Shown here: positions 7,274 to 15,950 of the stretch, piece by piece | Numbering within the stretch: the first letter of the stretch is position 1 | Layout: each line of letters starts with the position of its first letter | DNA from: UBA2882 sp964619485 | Lineage (GTDB): Bacteria; Bacillota; Clostridia; Lachnospirales; Lachnospiraceae | Assembly: GCA_964619485.1 (NCBI GenBank) | Contig: CAZUCI010000005.1 | Span: forward strand, 1-64,000 | Direction: 5' to 3' | DNA: 64,000 bases | Notes under the pieces: model-generated | Told to the model about the DNA's origin: nothing | Database searches by the model: none | The model's input: the letters and a program-made list of their open reading frames with translations, nothing else | Translations under genes and position numbers: made by a program

Positions 7274-8398
7274 TTACATTTTGTTGTTTAATAATGTCTG
7301 CTTAATTTCCCCCTCAATTTTCAAAAGCTCTGTTTCTGCTTCCTGACGTTTCACTCTTCCCTGTTCCTGAATTTTGACAGTTTCTGTAATTGTGGAAATG
7401 AGATTTTCATTAACCTTTTTCAAAGTCTCTATATCCACAATGCCTCTCTCCGATTCCTTTGCCACTTCAATGGTGTTCTGCTTTAATCTCTCTGAATTTT
7501 TCATAAGGAGCTCATTCGTTGCATCCGTAATATCTCTTTGCAGCTTCAATGTCTCCTGCTGTCTGTAAAGACCAAGCGCCATCACCATCTGGCTTTTCCA
7601 GAGTGGAATCGTATCCTGAATTGCCGTCTGAATCTTATCTGCAAGCAGCTTGTCATTATTTTGAATCAGCTTTATCTGAGGAGCTGTCTGAATTGCAATT
7701 GTTTTACTCGTTTTTAAATCAAACACCTTTTTTTCAAACTGATTTACCGTATCTTCAAAATCTTTAATAACCTGAGCATTCATAGGATCATTTTCCAGCT
7801 CTGCCTGTTTACGAAGTTCCGGAATTGTGACTTCCCTGTACTCTCTGATTTTTTCTTCACCTGCAGCGATATAGATCTGCAGCTGTTTGAAATATTCCAG
7901 ATTTTTCTGGTAGAGCGTATCAAACATGCCAATATCCTTTAACATTCCCATGCGTGCATCGTCCAGTTTTCCCTCAATGATATCAATTTGTGTTTCCAGC
8001 TTCTCATACTGTCCGATAAAGCGTTTCAGCCTTGCCTCTCCCTTTTTCAGGAGTCCCATCAAGCCCTTTTCTTTTTCCAGAGACTCAAAATCCAGTCCCT
8101 GAACCTTAACCACAAGCTCTGTCATCAAATTACCAATTTCACCTGAATCCTTTGCCCTCACGTGAGAGAGAATATTCTCGGAAAAATCCGCAATATTCTG
8201 CTTTGCGCCAGCCCCGTACTGCATCAGCATCTGAGAATTTCTGATATCAATCTGATCTTTCAGAGAATTCACCTGTTCTCTTTCCTGCTCTGTCAGTTGG
8301 TCAACCTGCTTTGTAATCTCAACAACCGCCGCTGCTTCTTCCACTGTGTTGGTAATCTGATGTTCCTCCTTCAGTTCCTTCAATGTAATTTCTGCCAT
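7274..8398 (-). CDS. telA: TelA family toxic-anion resistance protein
   Basis: A protein of 374 residues covering the whole TelA (toxic anion resistance) domain, rich in charged helices with predicted coiled coils (about 30-60 and 115-230). Family proteins are cytoplasmic and linked to tellurite resistance and cell-envelope stress; the molecular activity is unknown. Diagnostic stretches are VKVQGLDFESL, PLWKSQMVMALGLYRQQ and TDATNELLMKNSERLK. It is the last gene of a four-gene operon beginning at 11794. Co-occurrence with xpaC is a known partner arrangement. GAGGGAG precedes the start. Confidence 0.88.
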   Translation of the reverse strand: MAEITLKELKEEHQITNTVEEAAAVVEITKQVDQLTEQEREQVNSLKDQIDIRNSQMLMQYGAGAKQNIADFSENILSHVRAKDSGEIGNLMTELVVKVQGLDFESLEKEKGLMGLLKKGEARLKRFIGQYEKLETQIDIIEGKLDDARMGMLKDIGMFDTLYQKNLEYFKQLQIYIAAGEEKIREYREVTIPELRKQAELENDPMNAQVIKDFEDTVNQFEKKVFDLKTSKTIAIQTAPQIKLIQNNDKLLADKIQTAIQDTIPLWKSQMVMALGLYRQQETLKLQRDITDATNELLMKNSERLKQNTIEVAKESERGIVDIETLKKVNENLISTITETVKIQEQGRVKRQEAETELLKIEGEIKQTLLNNKM

Positions 8399-8434
8399 AA
8401 CTCGCTCCCTCTTCCTTCTCTTTTTTATATGCTT

Positions 8435-9496
8435 TTACTTCAGTCCATCTATCAGCTGTTTCATAACCTCGTATTGGGAAATCTGTGTAACCATGGTAAT
8501 GTCCTGTGCCACTCCTGCTACCTGCACCTCCCTGCTCTCAGGCGTTACTTCGTAGCCGCCTGTTCGAAAACCATGATTTTCCCATGCAATTTCCTGTATC
8601 TTTGGATCCTGCAATGCCTTCAGCAGCTCTTTTCCCGAATCATCCAATGCAATAAGAACATGTGTTGACCAGACTGTCGGTGCAGGATAAAGAATCACGA
8701 TATCATCCTTTATCTTTTCATATTCCTCCGGATTACTTGCCGCATATTCTATAAGCTGACTTTCATATCCCGCAATAATGGGTTTTGCACCCACGCCCAT
8801 CTTTAAAAACTGACTGAACAAATCTGCTGAGGATGTTTCCATATATCCAAGCTTCCCAAAAATAGACTGCAGTTTTGGTAATACCTCATCAACATTTGCA
8901 TCCGAAAGAGGCTCACCTCCATTGAGCACATTGGCCAAAAGAGCCGCAAACATATTTCCGGAATTAGATTTTGCAGGGTCTGTTGTATCTACGGAAATCT
9001 TCCCGTAAAGCTGCGCCAATCCAATTTCTGACCACTGCGTATCCGCCAGTATGAGCGATACCAGTTTTTCCATATCAATATAAGTTACATTTTCCTGCTC
9101 GGTAAGCATCCCCTCATTTTCTAATGCATCCACAATACTTCTATGGGTATATAAAACAATGGGGGTATTTAAAATAATCTCACTCTGGGCAGGTTTTCCG
9201 TGCAAATCCTCATAATATTCCAGTGCCGTTGTGCTGGAAGGGAACAGATAATTCTTTCCCTCCAGATTGGCACTGACCATATCCAGTGATCCGGCCTTGG
9301 CATATTTTACATTGATTCCATATGTTTCCATCAGTATTTCTTTTACCTGTTCGTCTTCCAAAAAACCGATTTTTTCTCCCCCAACATAACCATCCACATC
9401 CAGTGTCGGCTGCTTTCCTGCTGTGAGCGCATAGATAACTCCAATGACTCCCATGATAATTATCAAAAGAATCAGTCCAATTGTTCTTTTTTTCAT
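8435..9496 (-). CDS. Membrane-anchored periplasmic-binding-like protein
   Basis: A protein of 353 residues with one N-terminal hydrophobic segment (about 5-26, no lipobox), so it is an anchored or secreted protein. The rest looks like a type 2 periplasmic-binding fold: VGGEKIGFL, NYLFPSSTTAL, TDPAKSNSGNMFAALL and a late ILYPAPTVWSTHVLIAL segment. It shares the NSG motif with the binding domain of the VWA lipoprotein two genes upstream, suggesting that the two are related. No ABC permease or ATPase accompanies it, so sensing or scaffolding is as likely as uptake. It starts 4 bases after xpaC. Confidence 0.65.
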   Translation of the reverse strand: MKKRTIGLILLIIIMGVIGVIYALTAGKQPTLDVDGYVGGEKIGFLEDEQVKEILMETYGINVKYAKAGSLDMVSANLEGKNYLFPSSTTALEYYEDLHGKPAQSEIILNTPIVLYTHRSIVDALENEGMLTEQENVTYIDMEKLVSLILADTQWSEIGLAQLYGKISVDTTDPAKSNSGNMFAALLANVLNGGEPLSDANVDEVLPKLQSIFGKLGYMETSSADLFSQFLKMGVGAKPIIAGYESQLIEYAASNPEEYEKIKDDIVILYPAPTVWSTHVLIALDDSGKELLKALQDPKIQEIAWENHGFRTGGYEVTPESREVQVAGVAQDITMVTQISQYEVMKQLIDGLK

Positions 9497-9500
9497 TTTA

Positions 9501-10174
9501 TTATTTCGTGTCCTTTTTCCTTTCCGCCGACCTCAAATACTCCTGATAGTTTTCGGATTGCAATGTTTGTTTAAGCAGATTCAAATCCGACTCCATATCC
9601 AGTATCTCATTCTGCATCAGCTTCTCAGACTGCAGACAAAATGCATCGTAAAGAATCTGAACTGCCTCCAGCGCTGTTGTATATGCTTTCTGCCGTTCAT
9701 TCTCCAAAAGTGGAGTGCTTTGCAGCGTAACATAATGCTCCATTACATTTGCCGCTGTTTCCTGGTAATAATCAATATATCTTCTGGCTGATGCAATCTT
9801 CTGCGGATTTTCTGTGAGGTAATTAAAATTTTTCTTCCAACCTCGCGCAGCTTTTCACACTGCTTCCGTAATTCCATATCATGTATTTGCAGAACAGCCT
9901 GCTCTATTCTTTCAAAATCCTCTAACGCTTCTCCAAGCCTGTCCCGCAGAAACTCTCCATTCTGCAATGAAGAAACCTCCAGCTTTCCAATGTGTTCCTC
10001 CGGCTTAAGCACTAACGTTAAAGCCAGATAGGCGGCAGCTGAAAGTCCCATTGAAAGAAAAATATTCCAATGAAGACCTATGAATAGCAGTAAAAATAAA
10101 AGCAAAGCAGGAATTGCAGAAAAAAGAATCACAAGTAATTCCTTTCTTCCTTTTTTCTCTTTCCTCTTTTTCAT
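9501..10174 (-). pseudogene. xpaC: XpaC family protein, frameshifted at a poly-A tract
   Basis: XpaC (5-bromo-4-chloroindolyl phosphate hydrolysis) family proteins accompany TelA and have two membrane helices followed by a helical cytoplasmic part. The first frame gives MKKRKEKKGRKE, hydrophobic spans at about 12-34 and 36-54, then helices up to LREVGRK. The natural continuation (NFNYLTENPQKIASARRYI and onward through MEHYVTLQST to DTK) is in another frame. The frames would join if the run of five A (plus-strand T at 9829-9833) had six. This is either a real disruption, phase variation or a sequencing error. Its start codon follows the stop of the VWA gene directly; GAGGGGAT is the ribosome binding site. 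Confidence 0.75.
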
Positions 10175-11794
10175 TTAGTTATATCCCCTCACATTCCGAA
10201 AGGCATCAGACAAATTCCCTGTACCGTCAAATACCCTCGCTGCCGTTTCCTTTGCCAGTGCATCCAGCTGTGTTGCATCTGCATCGCCAAAGGTTATGGA
10301 AAAGACCGGAATATCCAGTTCATAGGATTGATATGCCTGATCAAACAACTCCTTGTTATTTTCCGACTGCCCATCTGTCATAAGAATAATTGCCGGTGTA
10401 TATTCACTCAAATCATAGTCTGAGGCAATTTCAAGTGCTTTTACCGCTGCCTGATAAATATCAGTTCCATCGTGTGTTTCATAGGATGCAATCTTTGTAT
10501 ACAATTCCTCGAGTGCTTCATCCGAATCATCCTTCGCCTCAAAAACCTCGAGTACTTCATCATCAAACAAAACAGCAATATTTACTTCTCCATCATTTGC
10601 CTGTAAAAGGTTTTCTCTTGCATATTTCTGAACCAGAATCTGTTCCATCGCTTTTTTCAGCTGTTCCTGTCCTTCTCCGGACATGCTTCCCGAAAAATCA
10701 AGGCAGTAAATGTTAAGAGACGGTTTTTTAAAGCTTGTCTGATAAAGATTTAATGCCTCCATCAGAACCTCAGCATTTGGCATTTGAATAGGAGAAAGTA
10801 CTCTCTGTGTGTCGATTCCCCACTCACTTACAAATACAGACTGATTTTCCTCACTCACGGAATTGCTCTGAATTCTACGTCCGGTTGCTTCAATCTGCAG
10901 CTGTGCCTTGTCAGAAAGCATATACTCCGAAACAGCAAGGAAGGCTTCTTCCTTTTTGCTGTCACCATGATCCACATATCCTAAAGGAGAATCTGCTATG
11001 GAAAGGCCATCATAAGGATATATGGCCATAAGTGGCTCCTTCCCCTGTGCCGTTCTCTTTTCATTTGCATCAATAATAAGGCACTCATAATTGACCATGG
11101 CATCATAGTCTCTCTCCAAAAAGAGCTCCTTTAGCCAGTCAGAGCTTCCTGAGCTTCGCTCAATTCCATCTAACAGCTCTGTTATACTCTCCTTCAGCGT
11201 TTCATCCTGCAAGTCCTCCGACGTCAGGCCTTCCTGTTTTCCAAGAAGCGCATAGAGAAATCCAATATATGCACTTGCACCTGAATTAGACTGTGTTGCA
11301 CTGGTCATGCAAAAGCTCATCTTACCCTCTTCAATAGCATTTAAAATATCCTGTACAGATACCTCTTTCCCAATAAAGCCAAGTCTTTTGGCCAGACTCT
11401 CCTTCACGCCAAAAACCACCGGTGTAATGGAGGTGGATTCTTCATGCTTAACCAGATGTGACTTGTCTCCCAAAGAAATCCATATGCTGCTTGCAGGCCA
11501 TACAGCATCATAATCCGCCGCACCTGATTCCAGTTCGCGCATAATGTCCACAGAACCTTTATAGGTCATTTCAATTCGAACGCCTGTCTCATCTGCACAT
11601 TCTGCAAGGATATCCTCCAGCTCCTTATTTTCCGAACCGGAAAGGATACTAATGGTCTCTCTGCCTGAACCCGTTGAAAAGTCTGCATCAGTTGTTCCTT
11701 TTCCATCCGCATTTTTCTGATTTGATGCTCCAACGCAGCCTGCCAGACTGGCGATTAGAAGCACTGCGATTATCACTGCTGGTATTTTTTTCAT
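10175..11794 (-). CDS. Lipoprotein with substrate-binding and VWA domains
   Basis: A protein of 539 residues. A signal peptide with lipobox LAGC (Cys20) predicts lipid anchoring outside the membrane. Residues about 45-330 form a type 2 periplasmic-binding-like domain (ISILSGSENKELEDIL, SATQSNSGASAYIGFLYALL). Residues about 355-539 are a von Willebrand factor A domain with the metal-site motif DFSGSMS and a later LMTDGQSENN segment. It is the first gene of the operon with xpaC, a second binding-like protein and telA. The combination suggests metal-dependent protein contacts at the cell surface; ligand and partner are unknown. Confidence 0.85.
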   Translation of the reverse strand: MKKIPAVIIAVLLIASLAGCVGASNQKNADGKGTTDADFSTGSGRETISILSGSENKELEDILAECADETGVRIEMTYKGSVDIMRELESGAADYDAVWPASSIWISLGDKSHLVKHEESTSITPVVFGVKESLAKRLGFIGKEVSVQDILNAIEEGKMSFCMTSATQSNSGASAYIGFLYALLGKQEGLTSEDLQDETLKESITELLDGIERSSGSSDWLKELFLERDYDAMVNYECLIIDANEKRTAQGKEPLMAIYPYDGLSIADSPLGYVDHGDSKKEEAFLAVSEYMLSDKAQLQIEATGRRIQSNSVSEENQSVFVSEWGIDTQRVLSPIQMPNAEVLMEALNLYQTSFKKPSLNIYCLDFSGSMSGEGQEQLKKAMEQILVQKYARENLLQANDGEVNIAVLFDDEVLEVFEAKDDSDEALEELYTKIASYETHDGTDIYQAAVKALEIASDYDLSEYTPAIILMTDGQSENNKELFDQAYQSYELDIPVFSITFGDADATQLDALAKETAARVFDGTGNLSDAFRNVRGYN

Positions 11795-11913
11795 ATATAT
11801 TTTAACCCACCCTATTTTTTTGCTTATTTTCTCATTCCTTTCTTTTATCCCGCTACCAGCAATTCGTAAACAAACGTAAAACCTGGGTAAAGTTCCGAAA
11901 ACAACACTCTTTA

Positions 11914-11966
11914 TGCAAAAAAACTGCGATACCGCTGATCCTTATCAGCAAATATCGCAGCTAGTT
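11914..11966. terminator. Terminator after the aldo/keto reductase gene
   Basis: The outer stem CTGCGAT/ATCGCAG (11924-11930, 11954-11960) encloses an inner GCTGAT/ATCAGC stem. T runs follow on both strands. It ends the minus-strand nik-lar transcript; the downstream 11795-11913 stretch carries the leader of the VWA operon, with no clear promoter seen. Confidence 0.85.
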
Positions 11967-11979
11967 TTTTATTATATTC

Positions 11980-13158
11980 TTACCACAACTTAAAGATTTG
12001 CACTGCTTTTCGTGCAATCCTATAAATTGGAGTTTCCAGCTCTCTGGAGGCATTTTTCAGTTCTTTTCGAATCTCAATATGCTGTGGGCAGTGCTGCTCA
12101 CATTTTCCACATTCAATACAATAAGAAGCACTGGTTGGATGTTCTTTCAAAGCAGTCAGCTGCATATACTCATTACGGCCTACACTTTTTCCTTCCAGAT
12201 ACATTTCATTATAGCAGCGAAATGCCGCCGGAATATCCACACCCTTTGGACAGGGCTGACAATAGCCACAGCCCGTGCAGCCCACCTTGGTGTTTGCATT
12301 GATTTTTTCCTTTAAAGAATCAATGAACCGAAAATCTTCCTCATCAAATTCACCAACAACCGCTTCCGATGCAATTCGAAGATTCTCCTCCACCATCTCC
12401 ATGGAGTTCATGCCGGACAGAATACAGGTAACCTGTGGCTGATCCCATAACCAGCGAAGTGCCCATTCCGCTGCAGTTCTCTTTTTGTGATAATCTGCAA
12501 TCAGCTTTTTGGCATCCTCCGGAATCATATTTACCAACTTTCCGCCCCGTAAAGGTTCCATAATAATGACGGGAATTCCTTTTTCTGCAGCTGCCATAAG
12601 CCCCTTGCGGCCGGCCTGGGAATTTTCATCCATATAGTTATATTGAATCTGGCAGAAATCCCAGTCATAAGCCTCCAGAATTTTCAAAAAGGTTTCTGTA
12701 TTTCCATGAAAGGAAAAACCAAGATTGCGAATCTGTCCCTTTTCCTTTTTTTCCTGAATCCATTCCTTTACGCCCAGTCTGCAAAGCTTTTCCCAGGATG
12801 CCACATCTGTCAGCATATGCATCAGATAGTAATCCACATGGTCTGTCTGCAGTCTCTTAAGCTCTTCATTAAAATACTTATCCATGCCCTCTCTGGATTT
12901 AATCAGATACTGTGGCAGCTTCGTCGCAATATTAACTTTATCTCTGCAGTTATTCCTATTTAAGATTTCACCCAAAGCCACTTCACTGCCTGGATAAATG
13001 TAGGCTGTGTCAAAATAGTTCACCTCTGCGTCAATGGCAGACAGGACTTCCTTCTCCGCCTTATCCAGGTCAATTGCGTTTCCTTTTTTGCTAAAGCGCA
13101 TGCATCCATATCCCAGGATTGATATATCTTCACCAGATTTATTCTTACGATATTGCAT
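11980..13158 (-). CDS. Aldo/keto reductase with C-terminal ferredoxin-like clusters
   Basis: A protein of 392 residues from the preferred start MQYRKNKSGED; another ATG four codons earlier is possible. The N-terminal (beta/alpha)8 domain carries the DTAYIY motif (50-55) of aldo/keto reductases. The C-terminal part has CTGCGYCQPCPKG and CIECGKCEQHCPQ, two cysteine clusters expected to bind [4Fe-4S] centres. This clostridial subfamily probably reduces carbonyls with electrons from ferredoxin-type partners or NAD(P)H; the substrate is unknown. The gene begins about 50 bases after larE and lies before the terminator, so it is probably the last member of the nik-lar operon. Confidence 0.85.
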   Translation of the reverse strand: MQYRKNKSGEDISILGYGCMRFSKKGNAIDLDKAEKEVLSAIDAEVNYFDTAYIYPGSEVALGEILNRNNCRDKVNIATKLPQYLIKSREGMDKYFNEELKRLQTDHVDYYLMHMLTDVASWEKLCRLGVKEWIQEKKEKGQIRNLGFSFHGNTETFLKILEAYDWDFCQIQYNYMDENSQAGRKGLMAAAEKGIPVIIMEPLRGGKLVNMIPEDAKKLIADYHKKRTAAEWALRWLWDQPQVTCILSGMNSMEMVEENLRIASEAVVGEFDEEDFRFIDSLKEKINANTKVGCTGCGYCQPCPKGVDIPAAFRCYNEMYLEGKSVGRNEYMQLTALKEHPTSASYCIECGKCEQHCPQHIEIRKELKNASRELETPIYRIARKAVQIFKLW

Positions 13159-13207
13159 ATTTTTTACCATCTTTCCATTTTTAACTTTTTAAAAAAGTAT
13201 TAGAATA

Positions 13208-14035
13208 TTATAACACAATATCCATACTTCCGGAACGAAAACCTTCCAAATCTATGGTCACGTACACAAATCCCTGTTTTTTTACAGCTTCAAGGACCGT
13301 TTTTCTCTGTTTCAAAAGCTTTTCCATATCCTGCTCATCCACCTCAATACGCGCAATATTGTCATGAGCACGAAGACGGACATTGTAAAATCCGAGAGCT
13401 CTGATTTCTTCCTCTCCCAGTTCAATTTTATGCAGCAGCTCATAATCAAGCTTTGCGCCATAGGGCAGTCTGGTCGCAAGACAGGGCATAGAAGGTCTGT
13501 TTGCCACCGAAATACCCTTTTCTCCTGCGAGCAAGCGTATCTCTTTCTTATTAAGATCGCAGTCAGCCAAAGGACTGATTATGTTCAGCTCTCTCAGGGC
13601 CTTTATTCCAGGGCGGTAATGAGTCAGATCGTCTGCATTGGTTCCCTCCAGAATTGTTGTTACTCCTCTTTCTCCTGCAAGCTCCTTTATTTTTTGAAAA
13701 ATGCCCCGCTTGCAGCGATAGCAGCGGTCAATCGGATTATTTTCGATACCGGTTTCCTGCAGCTCATCAATAAAAATTGCCATGTGAATGGCACCGCTCT
13801 CCTTTGCTACCCTCTGTGCCAGTTCCAGGTCTCCCGTGGGATGCAGCTTCGTCTGGACTGTAACGGCATAGACCCTTGTTCCGTTCCGATTTGCCGCCTC
13901 AACCGCATATTGAAGTAAAAGTGCAGAATCTGCGCCTCCGGAAAAGGCAACGGCAACATCATTTTTTGTATAGTTCTCCATTTTTGCAACTAATTTTTCT
14001 CTTTTCTCTTCTATGTTCAATGTTTTTTCAGCCAT
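13208..14035 (-). CDS. larE: Pyridinium-3,5-bisthiocarboxylate mononucleotide sulfurtransferase
   Basis: LarE converts the LarB product to its thiocarboxylate form in nickel-pincer cofactor synthesis, in the cytoplasm. It has 275 residues. The ATP-pyrophosphatase loop SGGADS is at 32-37. Cysteines C105 and C108 (DRCYRCKR) and C185 (SMPCLATR) are visible. The single-Cys Lactiplantibacillus type sacrifices one cysteine per turnover. A three-cysteine pattern instead fits the [4Fe-4S]-carrying type described in Thermotoga, so sulfur transfer via a cluster is inferred. The start overlaps the end of larC by 19 bases, with AGAGGG upstream, indicating coupling. Confidence 0.92.
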   Translation of the reverse strand: MAEKTLNIEEKREKLVAKMENYTKNDVAVAFSGGADSALLLQYAVEAANRNGTRVYAVTVQTKLHPTGDLELAQRVAKESGAIHMAIFIDELQETGIENNPIDRCYRCKRGIFQKIKELAGERGVTTILEGTNADDLTHYRPGIKALRELNIISPLADCDLNKKEIRLLAGEKGISVANRPSMPCLATRLPYGAKLDYELLHKIELGEEEIRALGFYNVRLRAHDNIARIEVDEQDMEKLLKQRKTVLEAVKKQGFVYVTIDLEGFRSGSMDIVL

Positions 14036-15645
14036 GTGTATCCCTCTTTCTTTATCTGGTCATAAACAACCTGAAATGCTTCCTGACTGGCTCTGCAAAC
14101 AGCGGCTACACTCTCATATTCCGGGGATAGCTTTACTATTTTTTCTCCACCTTCTCCATCCAGCTCACAGATCTTAATCTGTACCTTTCCCAAGGATGTC
14201 TCAATGGTTTCCACTCTGCGCTTCATAATCGTGCGCTCCATCCTCTTTCTGCGTATGCCAATAGTGGTTGTTTCCTCAAAAATGATATACTCCAGCTTCT
14301 TTCTGTCCTCGTCCTTACAGATAACATTCAGCTCATAGGCCGGGCGGTTCTTTTTCATAAATACAGGTACAAAGTAAGCATCTCTTGCTCCTGCCTCCAG
14401 AAGTTTTTCCATAACATAGCCCATATTTTCACCGCTGCAGTCATCAATATTGCTCTCCAGCTTCCATATAAAATCTGATGTACTCTGGGATTCTTNNNNN
14501 NNNNNNNNNNNNNNNNNNNNNNNNNNNNNNNNNNNNNNNNNNNNNNNNNNNNNNNNNNNNNNNNNNNNNNNNNNNNNNNNNNNNNNNNNNNNNNNTGTAC
14601 TCTGGGATTCTTCTGCTGTACTCTGGGATTCTTCTGCTGCAGTGTTGGATTCCTCTGTTAAATTTCTGGGTTCCGTTACACTCCTGGACTCTTCCGTTAC
14701 ACTTTGGTTTTCGCCGCTTTCAATCAGCATGGCACGTAGAATACTCGGTCTGTCGTAAGTCCTTTTTCCACCACCCATGCCCAATCTGCTGATTGTAAAG
14801 CACTCTGGAAGTCTGGTATCCGTCATAATTGCTGCAACAATCGCTGCTCCTGTTGGGGTGATCAGTTCGCCCTTTGTCTGAGTAATCTGAACAGGTAAAT
14901 GCCAGGCAGCTGCAATGTGTGTTACAGCAGGTACTGGAATAGGCAAAATTCCATGCTGACAACGGACTGTTCCGCTTCCCTCACATATAAATGGCACAAC
15001 ACACTTTGTCACATTCAGATTATCCAGGCAGACAGCCACCGCAACGATATCTACAATAGAATCAATGGCTCCAACCTCGTGAAAATGTACCTCCTCCACC
15101 GGAACACCATGCGCTTTGGATTCTGCCTCAGCTAAAATACGGAAGATGCGAATAGCAATTTTTCGCGCGCCTTCACGCATCTGTGTTGCATTTATAATTT
15201 CTGTAATTTCTTTCATGCCGCGATGTTCATGGTGGTGATCATGGTGATGATCGTGGCCATGGTCTTCATGATGGTCGTGGTCATGGTCTCCGTGGTGATT
15301 ATGCTCATGGTCATGGTCTTCGTGGTGGTCATGGTCATGATCTTCATGATGATTGTGCTCGTGGTCTTCGTGGTGATCATGGCTTTCTTCATGCAGATGC
15401 CCATATAAATATTCCATATCATGGTCATGATTTTCATGTGCCTCATCTAAGACCACATCAAAATCACAAACATCTAATCCGGCCTTTTTTACACGGGAAA
15501 TTTCTATAGAAAATCCCTTTGTGGGAATTGCGGCAAGGACTTTTCTCAGTTCTTCCTCGCTGGCTCCAAGATCAAGCAGCGCTGCCACTGTCATATCTCC
15601 GCTGATTCCGGAATTACAATCTAAATATAAAGTATTTTTTTCCAT
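14017..15645 (-). CDS. larC: Nickel-pincer cofactor nickel insertase LarC (contains assembly gap)
   Basis: LarC inserts Ni2+ into the dithiocarboxylate precursor using CTP. The N-terminal LarC1 region (LYLDCNSGISGDM, 6-18) is followed by an extreme His/Asp/Glu-rich loop at about 70-141, likely a nickel store. HFHEVGAIDSIVDIV and CEGSGTV complete LarC1. The C-terminal LarC2 part (ESNIDDCSGENMGYVMEKLL) is in the same frame, unlike the Lactiplantibacillus gene that needs a programmed frameshift. Between the halves is a low-complexity linker of seven-residue EESQSTA repeats interrupted by 100 N, so its true length is unknown. AAGGAGCATC precedes the start. Confidence 0.9.
   Translation of the reverse strand: MEKNTLYLDCNSGISGDMTVAALLDLGASEEELRKVLAAIPTKGFSIEISRVKKAGLDVCDFDVVLDEAHENHDHDMEYLYGHLHEESHDHHEDHEHNHHEDHDHDHHEDHDHEHNHHGDHDHDHHEDHGHDHHHDHHHEHRGMKEITEIINATQMREGARKIAIRIFRILAEAESKAHGVPVEEVHFHEVGAIDSIVDIVAVAVCLDNLNVTKCVVPFICEGSGTVRCQHGILPIPVPAVTHIAAAWHLPVQITQTKGELITPTGAAIVAAIMTDTRLPECFTISRLGMGGGKRTYDRPSILRAMLIESGENQSVTEESRSVTEPRNLTEESNTAAEESQSTAEESQSTXXXXXXXXXXXXXXXXXXXXXXXXXXXXXXXXXXESQSTSDFIWKLESNIDDCSGENMGYVMEKLLEAGARDAYFVPVFMKKNRPAYELNVICKDEDRKKLEYIIFEETTTIGIRRKRMERTIMKRRVETIETSLGKVQIKICELDGEGGEKIVKLSPEYESVAAVCRASQEAFQVVYDQIKKEGYTWLKKH
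14478..14640. repeat. 21-bp tandem repeat in larC, interrupted by an assembly gap
   Basis: Copies of a 21-base unit containing CTCTGGGATTCTTCTGCTG flank the N run, with degenerate copies continuing to about 14710. Each unit encodes seven residues (EESQSTA) in frame. Bases 14496-14595 are N. If the gap were pure repeat, its length should be 4 plus a multiple of 21; 100 does not fit, so the N count is a placeholder. Confidence 0.85.
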
Positions 15646-15679
15646 TTTATGATGCTCCTTGTCATTCTAAATTGTCTTT

Positions 15680-15924
15680 TTCGATATAGGAAATAATTTT
15701 CTCTATATCGAAGAATATTTCCAGTATTAGTTAACATAATTCTAATTACGTTAACCATTTTTCAATATAGAAATTTTAATTCTCTATATTGAAGGTTTTT
15801 TACAAAAAAGCTTCGATATAGAAAAACTTTTTTACTATATCGAATTTTTAATAGATTCACCTGTATTATGTTAACCAATCAAGAATATTTCCTCGATATA
15901 CAAAACATTTTTTCTCATATCGAA
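15680..15924. repeat. Array of four 33-bp hairpins, locus 1
   Basis: Four inverted repeats lie at 15680-15712, 15761-15793, 15812-15844 and 15892-15924. Each has 10-base arms of the form TTCGATATAG/CTATATCGAA and a 13-base loop. Start-to-start spacing is 81, 51 and 80. The second copy reads TTCAATATAG/CTATATTGAA, so both arms changed together and pairing is kept; the fourth pairs only over its core. The spacers hold GTTAACATAA-like inverted motifs. The array fills the 424-base gap between larB and larC. Locus 2 at 38941-39186 has the same architecture. No function is known to me. Confidence 0.9.
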
Positions 15925-15950
15925 AATTGGATTCAACATTGCCCCATATC

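Noticed and set aside
15223..15408. Methionine/valine-rich plus-strand frame in larC
   Set aside because: It is the complement of the His-rich loop of LarC (CAT repeats give ATG repeats), not a gene.
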